Below, piece after piece: positions 1 through 7,303 of a stretch of DNA of 25,767 nt. Numbering within the stretch: position 1 is the stretch's first letter; every line of letters starts with the position of its first letter. Under the pieces are notes generated by a model that saw nothing but the letters and a program-made list of their open reading frames with translations, did not search any database and was not told the origin of the DNA. The DNA comes from an uncultured Chromatiaceae bacterium (GTDB lineage Bacteria > Pseudomonadota > Gammaproteobacteria > Enterobacterales > Alteromonadaceae): NCBI GenBank assembly GCA_946482615.1, contig CAMLSF010000038.1:1-25767 (forward strand). Direction: 5' to 3'. The translations under genes and the position numbers were made by a program.

Positions 1-1
1 G

Positions 2-349
2 CGTAAAGCCGAACAGGATAAAAAAGCCTTAGCGGCTCAGGTCAAACAACTGATAGAACTTAATACCATAGTGCATAAAGGTGAAACCGCCTTTAACTTC
101 ACCGACGGTAGTCTGATAAAACGTTTATACGTCAGCAATCGTATCCATGCCGAACTGACCAAAGGCCAGGCCGCTATCGCCAAACTGGCTGAGCAGTATT
201 ATGTGATCCCGGTGAAAGTGGCGGAAAAAATCCAGCAACGTTTAGCGGAAGCCATCATAGTGCTGCATAACACAGGGCAAAGTGCCGAAGTACAGGCTGA
301 AGATGATCCATACGCCGCCTATCAAATTCCGGATGATTTAATGTGGTAA
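2..349 (+). CDS. yaiL: YaiL-like DUF2058 protein, C-terminal part (5' end outside window)
   Basis: An open frame runs in from the left edge with no stop and ends at TAA 347-349, so only about the last 115 residues are present. They begin with a lysine/alanine/glutamine-rich helical stretch, then a compact domain with the sequence FNFTDGSLIKRLYV, and finish with an acidic tail ending DDPYAAYQIPDDLMW. That tail and the FTDG segment match what I recall of the E. coli YaiL/DUF2058 family, described as nucleoprotein- or polynucleotide-associated with no established function. A GTG at 71 could be taken as a start but lies inside the conserved region, so I treat the gene as truncated by the window. 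Its last codons overlap the GTG start of arfB. Confidence 0.85.
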   Translation, partial: RKAEQDKKALAAQVKQLIELNTIVHKGETAFNFTDGSLIKRLYVSNRIHAELTKGQAAIAKLAEQYYVIPVKVAEKIQQRLAEAIIVLHNTGQSAEVQAEDDPYAAYQIPDDLMW

Positions 350-771
350 CTTTGGTTCAGGTCAAACCCGGCCTTGAGCTTGATCTGGATGAATTGGAGT
401 TCAGCTTTATCCGCGCTCAGGGCAGTGGTGGCCAGCACATCAATAAAGTGTCTACTGCGGTACAGTTGCGTTTTGATGTAGAACGCAGCAGTTTGCCTGA
501 TGAATTTAAACATAAGCTGCTGCAGTATCCGGACGACAGGATCAGTAAAAGTGGTGTGATTGTGATTAAGGCTCAGGCCCACCGCAGTCAGGAGATGAAT
601 AAAGAGGATGCGGTTGCAAAATTGATGCAACTGCTGCAATCCGCCAGTTTTGAAGCGAAAAAAAGGCGCGCCACTAAGCCCACTTTTGGTGCCCGCATGG
701 ACAGACTCAAAGAGAAAAGCCAGCACAAAGAACGTAAAAAACTGCGCGGCAAGGTCGGCTCTTTTGATTAA
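343..771 (+). CDS. arfB: ArfB (YaeJ) peptidyl-tRNA hydrolase, ribosome rescue factor
   Basis: Codon-independent release factor that hydrolyses peptidyl-tRNA on ribosomes stalled at the end of a truncated mRNA. The 142-residue product has the class I release-factor catalytic GGQ at residues 29-31 (context GSGGQHINK). A basic, lysine/arginine-rich tail from about residue 108 (KKRRATKP through KKLRGK) matches the ArfB tail that enters the empty mRNA channel. Length agrees with E. coli ArfB (140 aa). The start is GTG at 343, which overlaps the ATG-TGG-TAA end of the upstream gene; GGAT at 331-334 is the only nearby Shine-Dalgarno-like sequence. The overlap suggests translational coupling to yaiL. 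The GGQ context without a full release-factor N-terminal domain makes ArfB much more likely than PrfA, PrfB or PrfH. Confidence 0.93.
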   Translation: MVTLVQVKPGLELDLDELEFSFIRAQGSGGQHINKVSTAVQLRFDVERSSLPDEFKHKLLQYPDDRISKSGVIVIKAQAHRSQEMNKEDAVAKLMQLLQSASFEAKKRRATKPTFGARMDRLKEKSQHKERKKLRGKVGSFD

Positions 772-787
772 TCAGAGGTTTTCAGTA

Positions 788-1648
788 GTGTTTCGTATTT
801 TTAGTCTGTTTACTTTAGTACTGCTAAGCAGTTCTGTCTTCGCCGATGGTGTCTGGAAAGTCAGCAAAGGTGCAGAGCATTTTTATCTGGCAGGCTCCAT
901 TCATATGCTTGGAGCTGACGATTATCCGTTGCCGCCTGAATACCTGAAAGCGCTGAAAAACAGCGACAGCCTGTTGCTGGAAACGGATTTAGAACAGCTG
1001 TCCAGCCCCGCAGGTATACAGCAGATGATCGCACTAAACTCCTACCCTTCAGGTGAAACCCTGCTACAGCAACTTTCACAACCTTTAGCGAAACAACTGG
1101 CCGACTATTGCAAAAAGCATAACATTGCCCTTGAGCAGATCGTCCGTTTTAAACCTGCTTTTGCCGCTGTGATGCTGACCACCAGTCAACTTCAGGCCCA
1201 AGGTGCCACGGCCCCAGGAGTGGACGCCTATTTACAGGATGAAGCCAAAAAAGCGGGGAAAAAAGTAGCGGGTCTTGAAACTATGCAGCAGCACCTGGCT
1301 GTATTAAAAGAATTAAATAACACTGGTGCTGAGACCCTGATTAAAAGCACCATGGAGGATTTAACAGACAGCAGCGAAGATTTTGATGCGATGCGAAAAG
1401 CCTGGCGTAGCGGTGATTTGGAGCAACTTGAGATCTTGTACCTGAATGATTTAAAAAATTACCCGGCCATTTACCAGACCTTGATTGTGAAAAGAAATCA
1501 GGCCTGGGTTAAACAGCTGGTCACGACTCAGTACAAAACTCCGGTATTTGTTGTGGTGGGCGCTTTGCATCTGGCCGGCAATGACGGATTAATCAGGCAG
1601 CTTACGCAACAGGGTTATCAGCTAACAAAGGTTCAGGGCCATTTATGA
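788..1648 (+). CDS. Exported TraB/GumN family protein
   Basis: TraB/PrgY/GumN family protein of about 286 residues. The GTG start at 788 is chosen because AGAGG at 774-778 precedes it by 9 bases and a good signal peptide follows at once: FRIFSLFTLVLLSSSVFA, with cleavage predicted before DGVWK. Extending the frame upstream into arfB would bury the signal peptide. Family landmarks are GSIHMLG near the N-terminus, GVDAYL followed by GLETMQQHL in the middle, and VGALHLAGNDGL near the C-terminus. The two G-x-x-H motifs correspond to the conserved metal or active-site positions of the TraB/Tiki fold. Bacterial members are thought to be periplasmic or outer-surface hydrolases, but their substrate is unknown. 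The TGA stop overlaps the ATG of the next gene (ATGA), indicating an operon. Confidence 0.85.
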   Translation: MFRIFSLFTLVLLSSSVFADGVWKVSKGAEHFYLAGSIHMLGADDYPLPPEYLKALKNSDSLLLETDLEQLSSPAGIQQMIALNSYPSGETLLQQLSQPLAKQLADYCKKHNIALEQIVRFKPAFAAVMLTTSQLQAQGATAPGVDAYLQDEAKKAGKKVAGLETMQQHLAVLKELNNTGAETLIKSTMEDLTDSSEDFDAMRKAWRSGDLEQLEILYLNDLKNYPAIYQTLIVKRNQAWVKQLVTTQYKTPVFVVVGALHLAGNDGLIRQLTQQGYQLTKVQGHL

Positions 1649-2163
1649 AACATGCTCCTTATCAGTTGAGCCCTGTGACGCCCGAACAATCAGCTTATCT
1701 GCATAACTGGTTTGATTCACAACAAGATTTGGATCAATGGGGCGGAGATGGCTTTTGTTTTCCTATTCGTGCTTTGCAGTTTTTGCAGCAATTGTATTTA
1801 CCCGGGACTCAAAGTTATTGGTTGTATCAACACAGACAACGTGTTGCCTTTGGTCAGCTTTGCGACCGTTTTGACTGCAATCATCTGGCCCGTTTACTGG
1901 TGCATCCGGACAACAGAGGCCAGGGCCATAGTAAAACCTTAATCAAAGGACTGATTGCACAAGGTTTGCAGCAGCAACCTCAACGGGACTTTTCGTTGTT
2001 TGTTTATCGTAAAAACCATATCGCAGTGCAGTGTTACCAACAATTAGGTTTTGTCGAAGCCGAACAACCTGGCGTGGCCGATCCCTTGCTGTTTTTTATG
2101 AAATTAAGCCGTAAAGCGGCAAAACAATTGTTGAAGGATCATCAGGATGCCAATCTGGGTTGA
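1645..2163 (+). CDS. GNAT-family N-acetyltransferase
   Basis: Product of 172 residues with the acetyl-CoA-binding signature of GNAT enzymes. The motif-A strand LARLLVHPDNRGQGHSKTLI contains the R-G-x-G-H pyrophosphate loop, and a motif-B region follows as LFVYRKNHIAVQCYQQLGFVEAE (N-x-x-A-x-x-x-Y-x-x-x-G-F). The substrate cannot be told from the sequence; it could be a protein N-terminus, a polyamine or a small amine. The start codon overlaps the upstream stop by four bases, and the 3' end overlaps yaiI by 17 bases, so the gene lies in a tightly coupled set. No signal peptide or membrane segment is visible, so it should be cytoplasmic. Confidence 0.85.
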   Translation: MKHAPYQLSPVTPEQSAYLHNWFDSQQDLDQWGGDGFCFPIRALQFLQQLYLPGTQSYWLYQHRQRVAFGQLCDRFDCNHLARLLVHPDNRGQGHSKTLIKGLIAQGLQQQPQRDFSLFVYRKNHIAVQCYQQLGFVEAEQPGVADPLLFFMKLSRKAAKQLLKDHQDANLG

Positions 2164-2602
2164 TGCAGACTCCTGCCCCAAAGTATTAAAAGAGATCTTG
2201 TTTAAAGCAGCAGAGCGAAAACAAGTGCTTTTGTATCTGGTTGCCAATCACAGCTTACAGATCCCCCGCAGCCCTTATATCAGAGCTGTGCAGGTAGAGC
2301 ATGGTTTTGATGTGGCAGACCGCTACATTGAAGAACGTATAAGCTCTGGTGATTTATTGATCAGCAACGATATTCCGCTGGCCGCCGCTGTTGTGGCCAA
2401 AGGAGCGCTTTGCATCACCAGCAAAGGCCGTTTGCTGACACCAGACAATATCAGTGACCGACTGACGATGCGAAATTTGCAGGAAGAGCTGCGCAGCAGC
2501 GGTGTGCAACTGTCCGGCCCTGCGCCTCTGAGCCCGCAGGACAAACAACAGTTCGCGAATCAGCTGGATCAGTGGCTGCAAAAGCAGGTGAAAACCAGTT
2601 AA
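2147..2602 (+). CDS. yaiI: YaiI/YqxD family protein (UPF0178)
   Basis: A 151-residue protein closely resembling E. coli YaiI. The N-terminus IWVDADSCPKVLKEILF is the family hallmark, and GFDVADRYI, DLLISNDIPLAAAVVAKGA and RLTMRNLQEELR follow in the usual order. The fold is related to PIN/NYN nucleases, with conserved acidic residues at D6, D8 and in the NDIPLA motif. That makes a nuclease-like role plausible, but none is established to my knowledge. AAGGA at 2134-2138 is eight bases before the ATG and lies inside the upstream GNAT gene. The stop codon overlaps by a few bases the stop of the convergent yafS, so the two transcripts meet tail to tail with no spacer. Confidence 0.92.
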   Translation: MPIWVDADSCPKVLKEILFKAAERKQVLLYLVANHSLQIPRSPYIRAVQVEHGFDVADRYIEERISSGDLLISNDIPLAAAVVAKGALCITSKGRLLTPDNISDRLTMRNLQEELRSSGVQLSGPAPLSPQDKQQFANQLDQWLQKQVKTS

Positions 2603-3339
2603 TCGTGATAGAGCCCCTGCCGGGCGCTGATGCCTTTGACTGACGTCTGAAAGGCCGGAGCTCGTTGCCATTTCGGCCGGATTGGAGTCAAAGGCAATAC
2701 TCTCTTACGGGCAACCAGCAAATACGAAGCACCAAAATAGCCCAGATAAGTTTCACACCACTGCTGCCAACGGCTCTCCGGTTTATGTTTGCCAAGTAAA
2801 CTGGACCAGAAAAAACGTTGCTCATACATCACTTCAAAGCCTAATAAATGCAGCCAGTCTTTGACACGGGATGGGGTAAAAAAACGCCCGGCCCAGGGCA
2901 ATTGTTGTTTTACACCAGGCCAGAGTTTCATCAGCCCGGCGCTGCTTAACGGATTGTAGCCGCTTAACAACAGGTAGCCATCCGGCATTAATACACGATG
3001 GGCTTCCCGTACTATATGATGTGGATCAGGGTAAAACTCCAGGCAATGTGACAACAAAACCGCATCAATGGAATGTTCAAGAAATGGCAAAGCATCAGGA
3101 TCTGCCACTACAGAGGCTTGATCTGGTTGCTCCTTTAAGTTGATTTGATGTTTGATGTTGCAAGCCGATGTATCTAAGGCACAACTTAAACTGCCCACTT
3201 TCAGTAGATGGTACCCGAAGATTTTTGGCCACCACTGACTCAGTTGTCTTTCTATGGCTTTAGCCATCAGTTCACCTTGCGGCAATTGCTGCCACTGTCT
3301 GGGGACTATTGTACTGTGGTAACTTAACGCAGGTTTCAT
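2599..3339 (-). CDS. yafS: YafS-like SAM-dependent methyltransferase
   Basis: Class I SAM-dependent methyltransferase-like protein, about 246 residues. The core is DPDALPFLEHSIDAVLLSHCLEFYPDPHHIVREAHRVLMPDGYLLLSGYNPLS, with the post-I acidic strand and the motif IV/V region typical of Methyltransf_11 proteins. Motif I is atypical (LLKVGSLSCALDTSACN), as I recall it also being in E. coli YafS. I chose the ATG at 3339 because the product then begins MKPA like E. coli YafS. A GTG at 3348 is closer to the AAGG at 3354-3357 and cannot be excluded. It is divergent from gloB across a short spacer, the same neighbourhood as in E. coli. The substrate is unknown. Confidence 0.85.
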   Translation of the reverse strand: MKPALSYHSTIVPRQWQQLPQGELMAKAIERQLSQWWPKIFGYHLLKVGSLSCALDTSACNIKHQINLKEQPDQASVVADPDALPFLEHSIDAVLLSHCLEFYPDPHHIVREAHRVLMPDGYLLLSGYNPLSSAGLMKLWPGVKQQLPWAGRFFTPSRVKDWLHLLGFEVMYEQRFFWSSLLGKHKPESRWQQWCETYLGYFGASYLLVARKRVLPLTPIRPKWQRAPAFQTSVKGISARQGLYHD

Positions 3340-3384
3340 CCGGTACACTACACCTTATCAGAACATCAGCCATGGAAATTATTT

Positions 3385-4140
3385 ATGTCAGACATCACCG
3401 CCATAGCGGCTTTTAAGGATAACTATATTTGGTGCCTGCGCCAAGCGAAGTTGGCCCTGGTTGTTGATCCGGGTGACGCTGCCGCAGTGCAACGGCACTT
3501 AGAACAGCATCAGTTGCAATTAGCTGTGATCCTCATCACTCACCATCATCCGGATCATACCGGCGGTATCCTGGAGCTGAAACAACGCTGGCCTGATGCT
3601 GTGGTCTATGCGCCGGCCCTGGAGCAGGACAAAATCCCTTATGCTGATCACTGGTTAGCAGGTAATGAGCGGCTTGAGCTGACCGAATTCCAATTAACTT
3701 TTCAGGTGATGCAACTTCCTGGCCATACATTAGGTCATATCGCCTACTATTCAGCGCCCGTTCTGTTTAGTGGTGATACTTTATTTAACGCAGGTTGTGG
3801 ACGTTTGTTTGAAGGTACTGCAGAGCAAATGTGGCAGAGTTTGTCACGCATTCTGGCGCTACCCGATCAAACCTTAATCTACGCAACTCACGAATATACC
3901 CTGGCCAATCTTGAATTTGCCCGCTGGGCAGATCCGGACAACAACGCATTGGCCAACTACCAACACTGGTGTCAACAGCAACGAGAAATGCAGCAACCAA
4001 CTCTGCCCACTCCTCTTGCCGTGCAACGACAAATAAACCCATTTTTAAGGGCTGAAGATGTCGCTTTGCAACACCGCTGGCAACAACACAATGCTGTGGA
4101 TCTATTCACTGCATTACGATCCGCCAAAGATCGATTTTGA
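3385..4140 (+). CDS. gloB: Hydroxyacylglutathione hydrolase (glyoxalase II)
   Basis: Hydrolyses S-D-lactoylglutathione to D-lactate and glutathione, the second step of methylglyoxal detoxification in the cytoplasm. The 251-residue product has the metallo-beta-lactamase motif T-H53-H-H55-P-D57-H58-TGG for the binuclear metal site. It also has LPGHTLGH, FSGDTLFNAGCGRLFEGT (bridging aspartate in SGDT) and ATHEYT (third-site histidine). The C-terminal HAGH domain, with NPFLR as a substrate-contact segment, is complete. Length is normal for bacterial GloB. The start at 3385 gives the expected N-terminus DITAIAAFKDNYIWCLR. It is divergent from yafS, and the two must share a promoter region of only about 45 bases. 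Confidence 0.96.
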   Translation: MSDITAIAAFKDNYIWCLRQAKLALVVDPGDAAAVQRHLEQHQLQLAVILITHHHPDHTGGILELKQRWPDAVVYAPALEQDKIPYADHWLAGNERLELTEFQLTFQVMQLPGHTLGHIAYYSAPVLFSGDTLFNAGCGRLFEGTAEQMWQSLSRILALPDQTLIYATHEYTLANLEFARWADPDNNALANYQHWCQQQREMQQPTLPTPLAVQRQINPFLRAEDVALQHRWQQHNAVDLFTALRSAKDRF

Positions 4141-4207
4141 TCCCGAACCTTGCTTTTGAAGGCTGAGCAGGTAACATAAGGCGGATTTTTTATTTTGGGA
4201 AAAGCGA

Positions 4208-5776
4208 ATGCTGAAAAAATTATCTGTCGCGGTAGCGGCTGCACTACTGGCCAGTTGTGCCGTTTCAACCCAACAGAATAAAACAGCAGGCTCTGCTGAT
4301 GGACAGTATGAAACCTCTGATGCCCCTATTCAGGATAAGGCAGCTTCGGCTCAGCAAGTGGCGAATGCCTTGCTGAAACATAACTCTCCGTTGCAACCCG
4401 ACGTTAAGTTAGCTCAATACGATAATTTATGGCAGCGTATCGCTGACCAAATGACCTTAACTGTGCCACATAATGACGATATAGAAACTCAAAAGCGGTT
4501 TTTTATCCGTAATCAAAAGCTGTTGAAAACAGCATCTGACAATGCCGCACCTTTTTTATATCACATAGTCACTGAACTGGAGCGGCGCAATATGCCGCTT
4601 GAACTGGCACTGCTACCTATAGTGGAAAGTACCTACAATCCCAAAGCAGGCTCCTTTTCTGGCGTACTGGGGATCTGGCAATTCAGCTCAGGGACGGGAC
4701 GTAACTTTGGTTTAAAACAAAATGCCTGGTACGACGGCCGCCGTGACGTCATTGAATCCAGCCGTGCCGCTATGGACTATCTGCAGTATCTGTACAGCAA
4801 CGTCGAGCAGGACTGGCTCAGTGCTGTTGCGGCTTTTAACGCAGGAGAAGGCAGAGTATTTAAGGCGATTGAACGCAATAAATACAGAGGAAAACCTACA
4901 GATTTCTGGTCACTGAATCTGCCAAAACAGAATACCACTTATATACCCAAATTACTGGCGATAGCGGAACTGCTGAAAAATGCAGAAAAATACGCTATTC
5001 CAATGCCAATGCTCGCTAACCAGCCACAAACTAAAGTGATCCCTATCAACAGGGGGTTGGATTTAAATAAAGCAGCGGACCTGTTAAATATCAGTGTGGC
5101 AGAAATCAGACGCCTGAATCCGGGTTTTAAAAGCACTATAGTGCCAAGTGCCAGTTATCAATTGGTGGTACCCGTCAGTAGTCCTGACACTATTGATCAG
5201 CAACTGGCTGCTTTACCTCAAGTAAAAGTAGCACCTGTTGCTTCATCAGGCCGCTACAAGGTCAAGTCAGGCGATAGCTTAAGTAAAATTGCTGCAGCTC
5301 ATAAAACCTCGGTCAAAGCCATACAACAAGCCAACCAGTTAAGTAACAGCCAGTTAAAAATAGGCCAGCAACTTATTATTCCCGGACTGACTCAGACTGC
5401 GTCTGTCGCTCGCTCAGATAAATCATCCAATGCAACAAGCTCAGGCGCCCAGACCTATACGGTGAAAAGTGGCGATAATTTATGGGAAATAGGCCAAAAA
5501 CTGAAAGTCAGTACTGAACAACTGACAAAATGGAACAAACTCACAGCAAAAACACAACTCAAGCCAGGTCAGACTCTGACTTACTACAAAAAGTCAGGAC
5601 AAAAATCGACATCTGACAGTAAAAGCATGACGTACAAAGTCAAAGCAGGTGACTCTTTAGCCAGCATAGCCCAACGATTTAAAGTAAAAGTTGCTGATAT
5701 TGTTAAATGGAATAATATTAAAGCAAATAAGTACTTACAGCCAGGACAGGAATTGACCTTGTATCTGGCGAGCTGA
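4208..5776 (+). CDS. mltD: Membrane-bound lytic murein transglycosylase D with three LysM repeats
   Basis: Cleaves the MurNAc-GlcNAc bond of peptidoglycan with 1,6-anhydro product formation, acting from the inner face of the outer membrane. A lipoprotein signal ends in the lipobox L14-A-S-C17. The SLT domain carries LPIVEST with catalytic E140, followed by GVLGIWQFSSGTGRNFGL and AVAAFNAGEGRV, the classic family 1 motifs. Three C-terminal LysM repeats start near residues 348, 416 and 475, each with the (Y)KVKSGDSL-type opening. A further degenerate LysM-like segment (LNISVAEIRRLNPGF) lies before them. At 522 residues it is longer than the E. coli enzyme (about 450 residues, two LysM). GGGA just before the ATG serves as ribosome binding site. 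It follows gloB, as in E. coli and relatives. Confidence 0.95.
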   Translation: MLKKLSVAVAAALLASCAVSTQQNKTAGSADGQYETSDAPIQDKAASAQQVANALLKHNSPLQPDVKLAQYDNLWQRIADQMTLTVPHNDDIETQKRFFIRNQKLLKTASDNAAPFLYHIVTELERRNMPLELALLPIVESTYNPKAGSFSGVLGIWQFSSGTGRNFGLKQNAWYDGRRDVIESSRAAMDYLQYLYSNVEQDWLSAVAAFNAGEGRVFKAIERNKYRGKPTDFWSLNLPKQNTTYIPKLLAIAELLKNAEKYAIPMPMLANQPQTKVIPINRGLDLNKAADLLNISVAEIRRLNPGFKSTIVPSASYQLVVPVSSPDTIDQQLAALPQVKVAPVASSGRYKVKSGDSLSKIAAAHKTSVKAIQQANQLSNSQLKIGQQLIIPGLTQTASVARSDKSSNATSSGAQTYTVKSGDNLWEIGQKLKVSTEQLTKWNKLTAKTQLKPGQTLTYYKKSGQKSTSDSKSMTYKVKAGDSLASIAQRFKVKVADIVKWNNIKANKYLQPGQELTLYLAS

Positions 5777-5811
5777 CAGGCTGAAGTCGCAAATGGGGTT
5801 TGAGGTGTTGT

Positions 5812-6300
5812 ATGGTTAAAATGAGCCTGATGTTGCTCTTTTTGCTATGGGTTCCAAGCACATGGGCCTATTTTACTGTACCCGGGCAGGGCCAGCTTAT
5901 GCTGCTGGACGGGACTAAACAAAGTCTGCAATTTGGTTTTGCTTTTACCCAGAAAAATGGCACCGAAGTATTTCAAGCCGGTATTCAGGAAGTCGAAGTC
6001 GCTGAACTCCCTGACAAATACACTTTAGCTTTGGTGTTGCATCAGGACGAACAAATTTGGGTAACGGATTGGATCAACAAGCCCTTGCAGGGTTTTGAGT
6101 GGTCTCTTGGTAAACACAGCTTTAAACTCAGCAAAAACACTGATCCTAAATACACAGACAAAGCCCGTGGCGGCTATGTCTTGATGTTTGACAATACGCC
6201 TTACTTTTTTCACAAAAATATGGCGCAAATTAAATTTCACTTTACCAGAGACGGGATCAGCGAAGTGCGTATTGAAGGTATGTTTACTCCAGGCCGTTAA
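5812..6300 (+). CDS. Exported protein of unknown function
   Basis: I do not recognise this 162-residue protein. The ATG at 5812 is preferred over an upstream TTG because GAGGTG at 5802-5807 sits at proper distance. It begins with a signal peptide (MVKMSLMLLFLLWVPSTWA, cleavage predicted before YFTVPGQG). The mature part is rich in aromatic and beta-prone residues (GQLMLLDGTKQSLQFGFAF, LGKHSFKLSK, GGYVLMFDNTPYFF, FHFTRDGISEVRIEG) and has no cysteine, so a small periplasmic beta-sandwich is likely. It starts 35 bases after mltD on the same strand and could be cotranscribed, which would fit an envelope role, but no function can be given. It faces the next gene tail to tail. Confidence 0.75.
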   Translation: MVKMSLMLLFLLWVPSTWAYFTVPGQGQLMLLDGTKQSLQFGFAFTQKNGTEVFQAGIQEVEVAELPDKYTLALVLHQDEQIWVTDWINKPLQGFEWSLGKHSFKLSKNTDPKYTDKARGGYVLMFDNTPYFFHKNMAQIKFHFTRDGISEVRIEGMFTPGR

Positions 6301-6317
6301 GTCTGCAATAGCAGAGA

Positions 6318-6521
6318 CTAATCCTCTTTTTGCAGCTGTAAGCGCGGAATGATGCCCCACAACAGACATAGTGTCGGGGCCATCCAGTGAAACCACCAAT
6401 GCCAATCCATAGTACGGCCTTGCGTCAGCAGGTAGAAACTCAATAGCACCTGAGTCAGCAAGCCCAGAGTTCCCATGTAAAACAAAACCGCATTGACAGG
6501 TTTTTTAGGCAGTTTCATCAT
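6318..6521 (-). CDS. Small membrane protein, two predicted transmembrane helices
   Basis: A 67-residue protein with two hydrophobic stretches: about residues 11-32 (AVLFYMGTLGLLTQVLLSFYLL) and residues 43-60 (FHWMAPTLCLLWGIIPRL). They are separated by a tryptophan-rich loop, TMDWHWWFHW. It is probably an inner-membrane hairpin. GGAGAG lies a few bases before the ATG pair, which supports translation. I do not recognise a family. It lies between maiA and the convergent exported protein, with its own spacer on the upstream side. Confidence 0.65.
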   Translation of the reverse strand: MMKLPKKPVNAVLFYMGTLGLLTQVLLSFYLLTQGRTMDWHWWFHWMAPTLCLLWGIIPRLQLQKED

Positions 6522-6581
6522 ACCGCTCTCTCCTACTACGTCGATAACTGCAGCGTAGCAAAAACAATGGGACTATGCGAC

Positions 6582-7220
6582 TTAAACCGCATCCACCTGC
6601 TGCTCAGGCGCAGCCTTTTGAAAGGCATCCAGTTCGTTGCAGCGCTGATAAATAGCGCTGATCAATGGATAATCTTTCATATCCAGCTGAAAACGTAAGG
6701 CGTTATACACTTGTGGTACCAAACACAAATCGGCCACTGTCACTGTATCGCCAAAACAATAACGCCCTGCAGTGAGCTGCAGACGTTTCTCCAGCGCTGT
6801 GAAACCTGTCGCCAGCCAGTGTTTTATCCACTGCATTTTTTGTGCTTCAGACAAGGCCAAAGGTCCGGTCAGGTATTGTAGTACCCTTAAGTTGTTCAAA
6901 GGATGGATATCACAGGCGATATCCAGCGCAAAGGCCATCACCGCCGCTTTTTGTGCTGGTTCTGCAGGGTACAAAGGTGCTTGCGGGTAACTGTCTTCCA
7001 GATATTGAATAATGGCCAACGACTGATTCAGACTCAGCTTTGCATCCTCCAGAGTTGGCACCAACTCTGCCGGGTTCAGCAACTGATACGCTGCACTATG
7101 CTGCTCGCCGCCATTATTGATCAGATGCACAGGGCAATGTTCAACCTGCAGACCTTTTAAATTTAACGCAATACGCACTCTGTAGGCGGCGCTGGAGCGC
7201 CAGTAACCATGTAATTTCAT
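6582..7220 (-). CDS. maiA: Maleylacetoacetate isomerase (zeta-class GST)
   Basis: Glutathione-dependent cis-trans isomerisation of maleylacetoacetate to fumarylacetoacetate, next to last step of tyrosine breakdown. The 212-residue protein has a thioredoxin-like N-terminal domain with the zeta-class active-site signature SSAAYRVRIALNLKG (about residues 9-23) and the cis-proline segment LVPTLED. NQSLAIIQYLEDSYP (the S of QS binds the gamma-glutamyl group) follows, then an all-helical C-terminal domain including VTVADLCLVPQVYNALRF. It is the last gene of hppD-hmgA-fahA-maiA. A terminator-like hairpin in the fahA-maiA spacer suggests it may be expressed below the level of the genes before it. Confidence 0.93.
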   Translation of the reverse strand: MKLHGYWRSSAAYRVRIALNLKGLQVEHCPVHLINNGGEQHSAAYQLLNPAELVPTLEDAKLSLNQSLAIIQYLEDSYPQAPLYPAEPAQKAAVMAFALDIACDIHPLNNLRVLQYLTGPLALSEAQKMQWIKHWLATGFTALEKRLQLTAGRYCFGDTVTVADLCLVPQVYNALRFQLDMKDYPLISAIYQRCNELDAFQKAAPEQQVDAV

Positions 7221-7247
7221 TCTGTAATATCCCTGTGAGGCAGATAC

Positions 7248-7286
7248 AAAAAAGCCGGTCGTCTCACACTCGTCAAACGACTGGCC
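7248..7286 (-). terminator. Terminator-like hairpin between fahA and maiA
   Basis: Read on the minus strand, arms GGCCAGTCGT and ACGACCGGC (one A/C mismatch) surround a loop of about 14 bases and are followed directly by six T residues (7253-7248). This is the form of an intrinsic terminator with a somewhat large loop. It lies after the fahA stop and before the maiA ribosome binding site, so it would act as a partial terminator or attenuator inside the operon. Confidence 0.6.
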
Positions 7287-7303
7287 TTATCACTCTAACC
7301 AAA

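Noticed and set aside
322..726. Minus-strand open frame opposite arfB
   Set aside because: It mirrors a well-supported conserved gene and shows no recognisable domain or ribosome binding site; treated as a shadow frame.
650..787. Longer start for the TraB/GumN gene inside arfB
   Set aside because: It would place about 46 basic residues before a clear signal peptide; the GTG at 788 has its own Shine-Dalgarno.
2354..2671. Minus-strand open frame opposite yaiI
   Set aside because: It overlaps two conserved genes and has low-complexity, arginine/serine/leucine-rich translation typical of a shadow frame.
6299..6317. Bidirectional terminator between the exported protein and the small membrane protein
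   Set aside because: The inverted repeat GTCTGC...GCAGAGAC has a two-base bulge and no T run adjacent on either strand.
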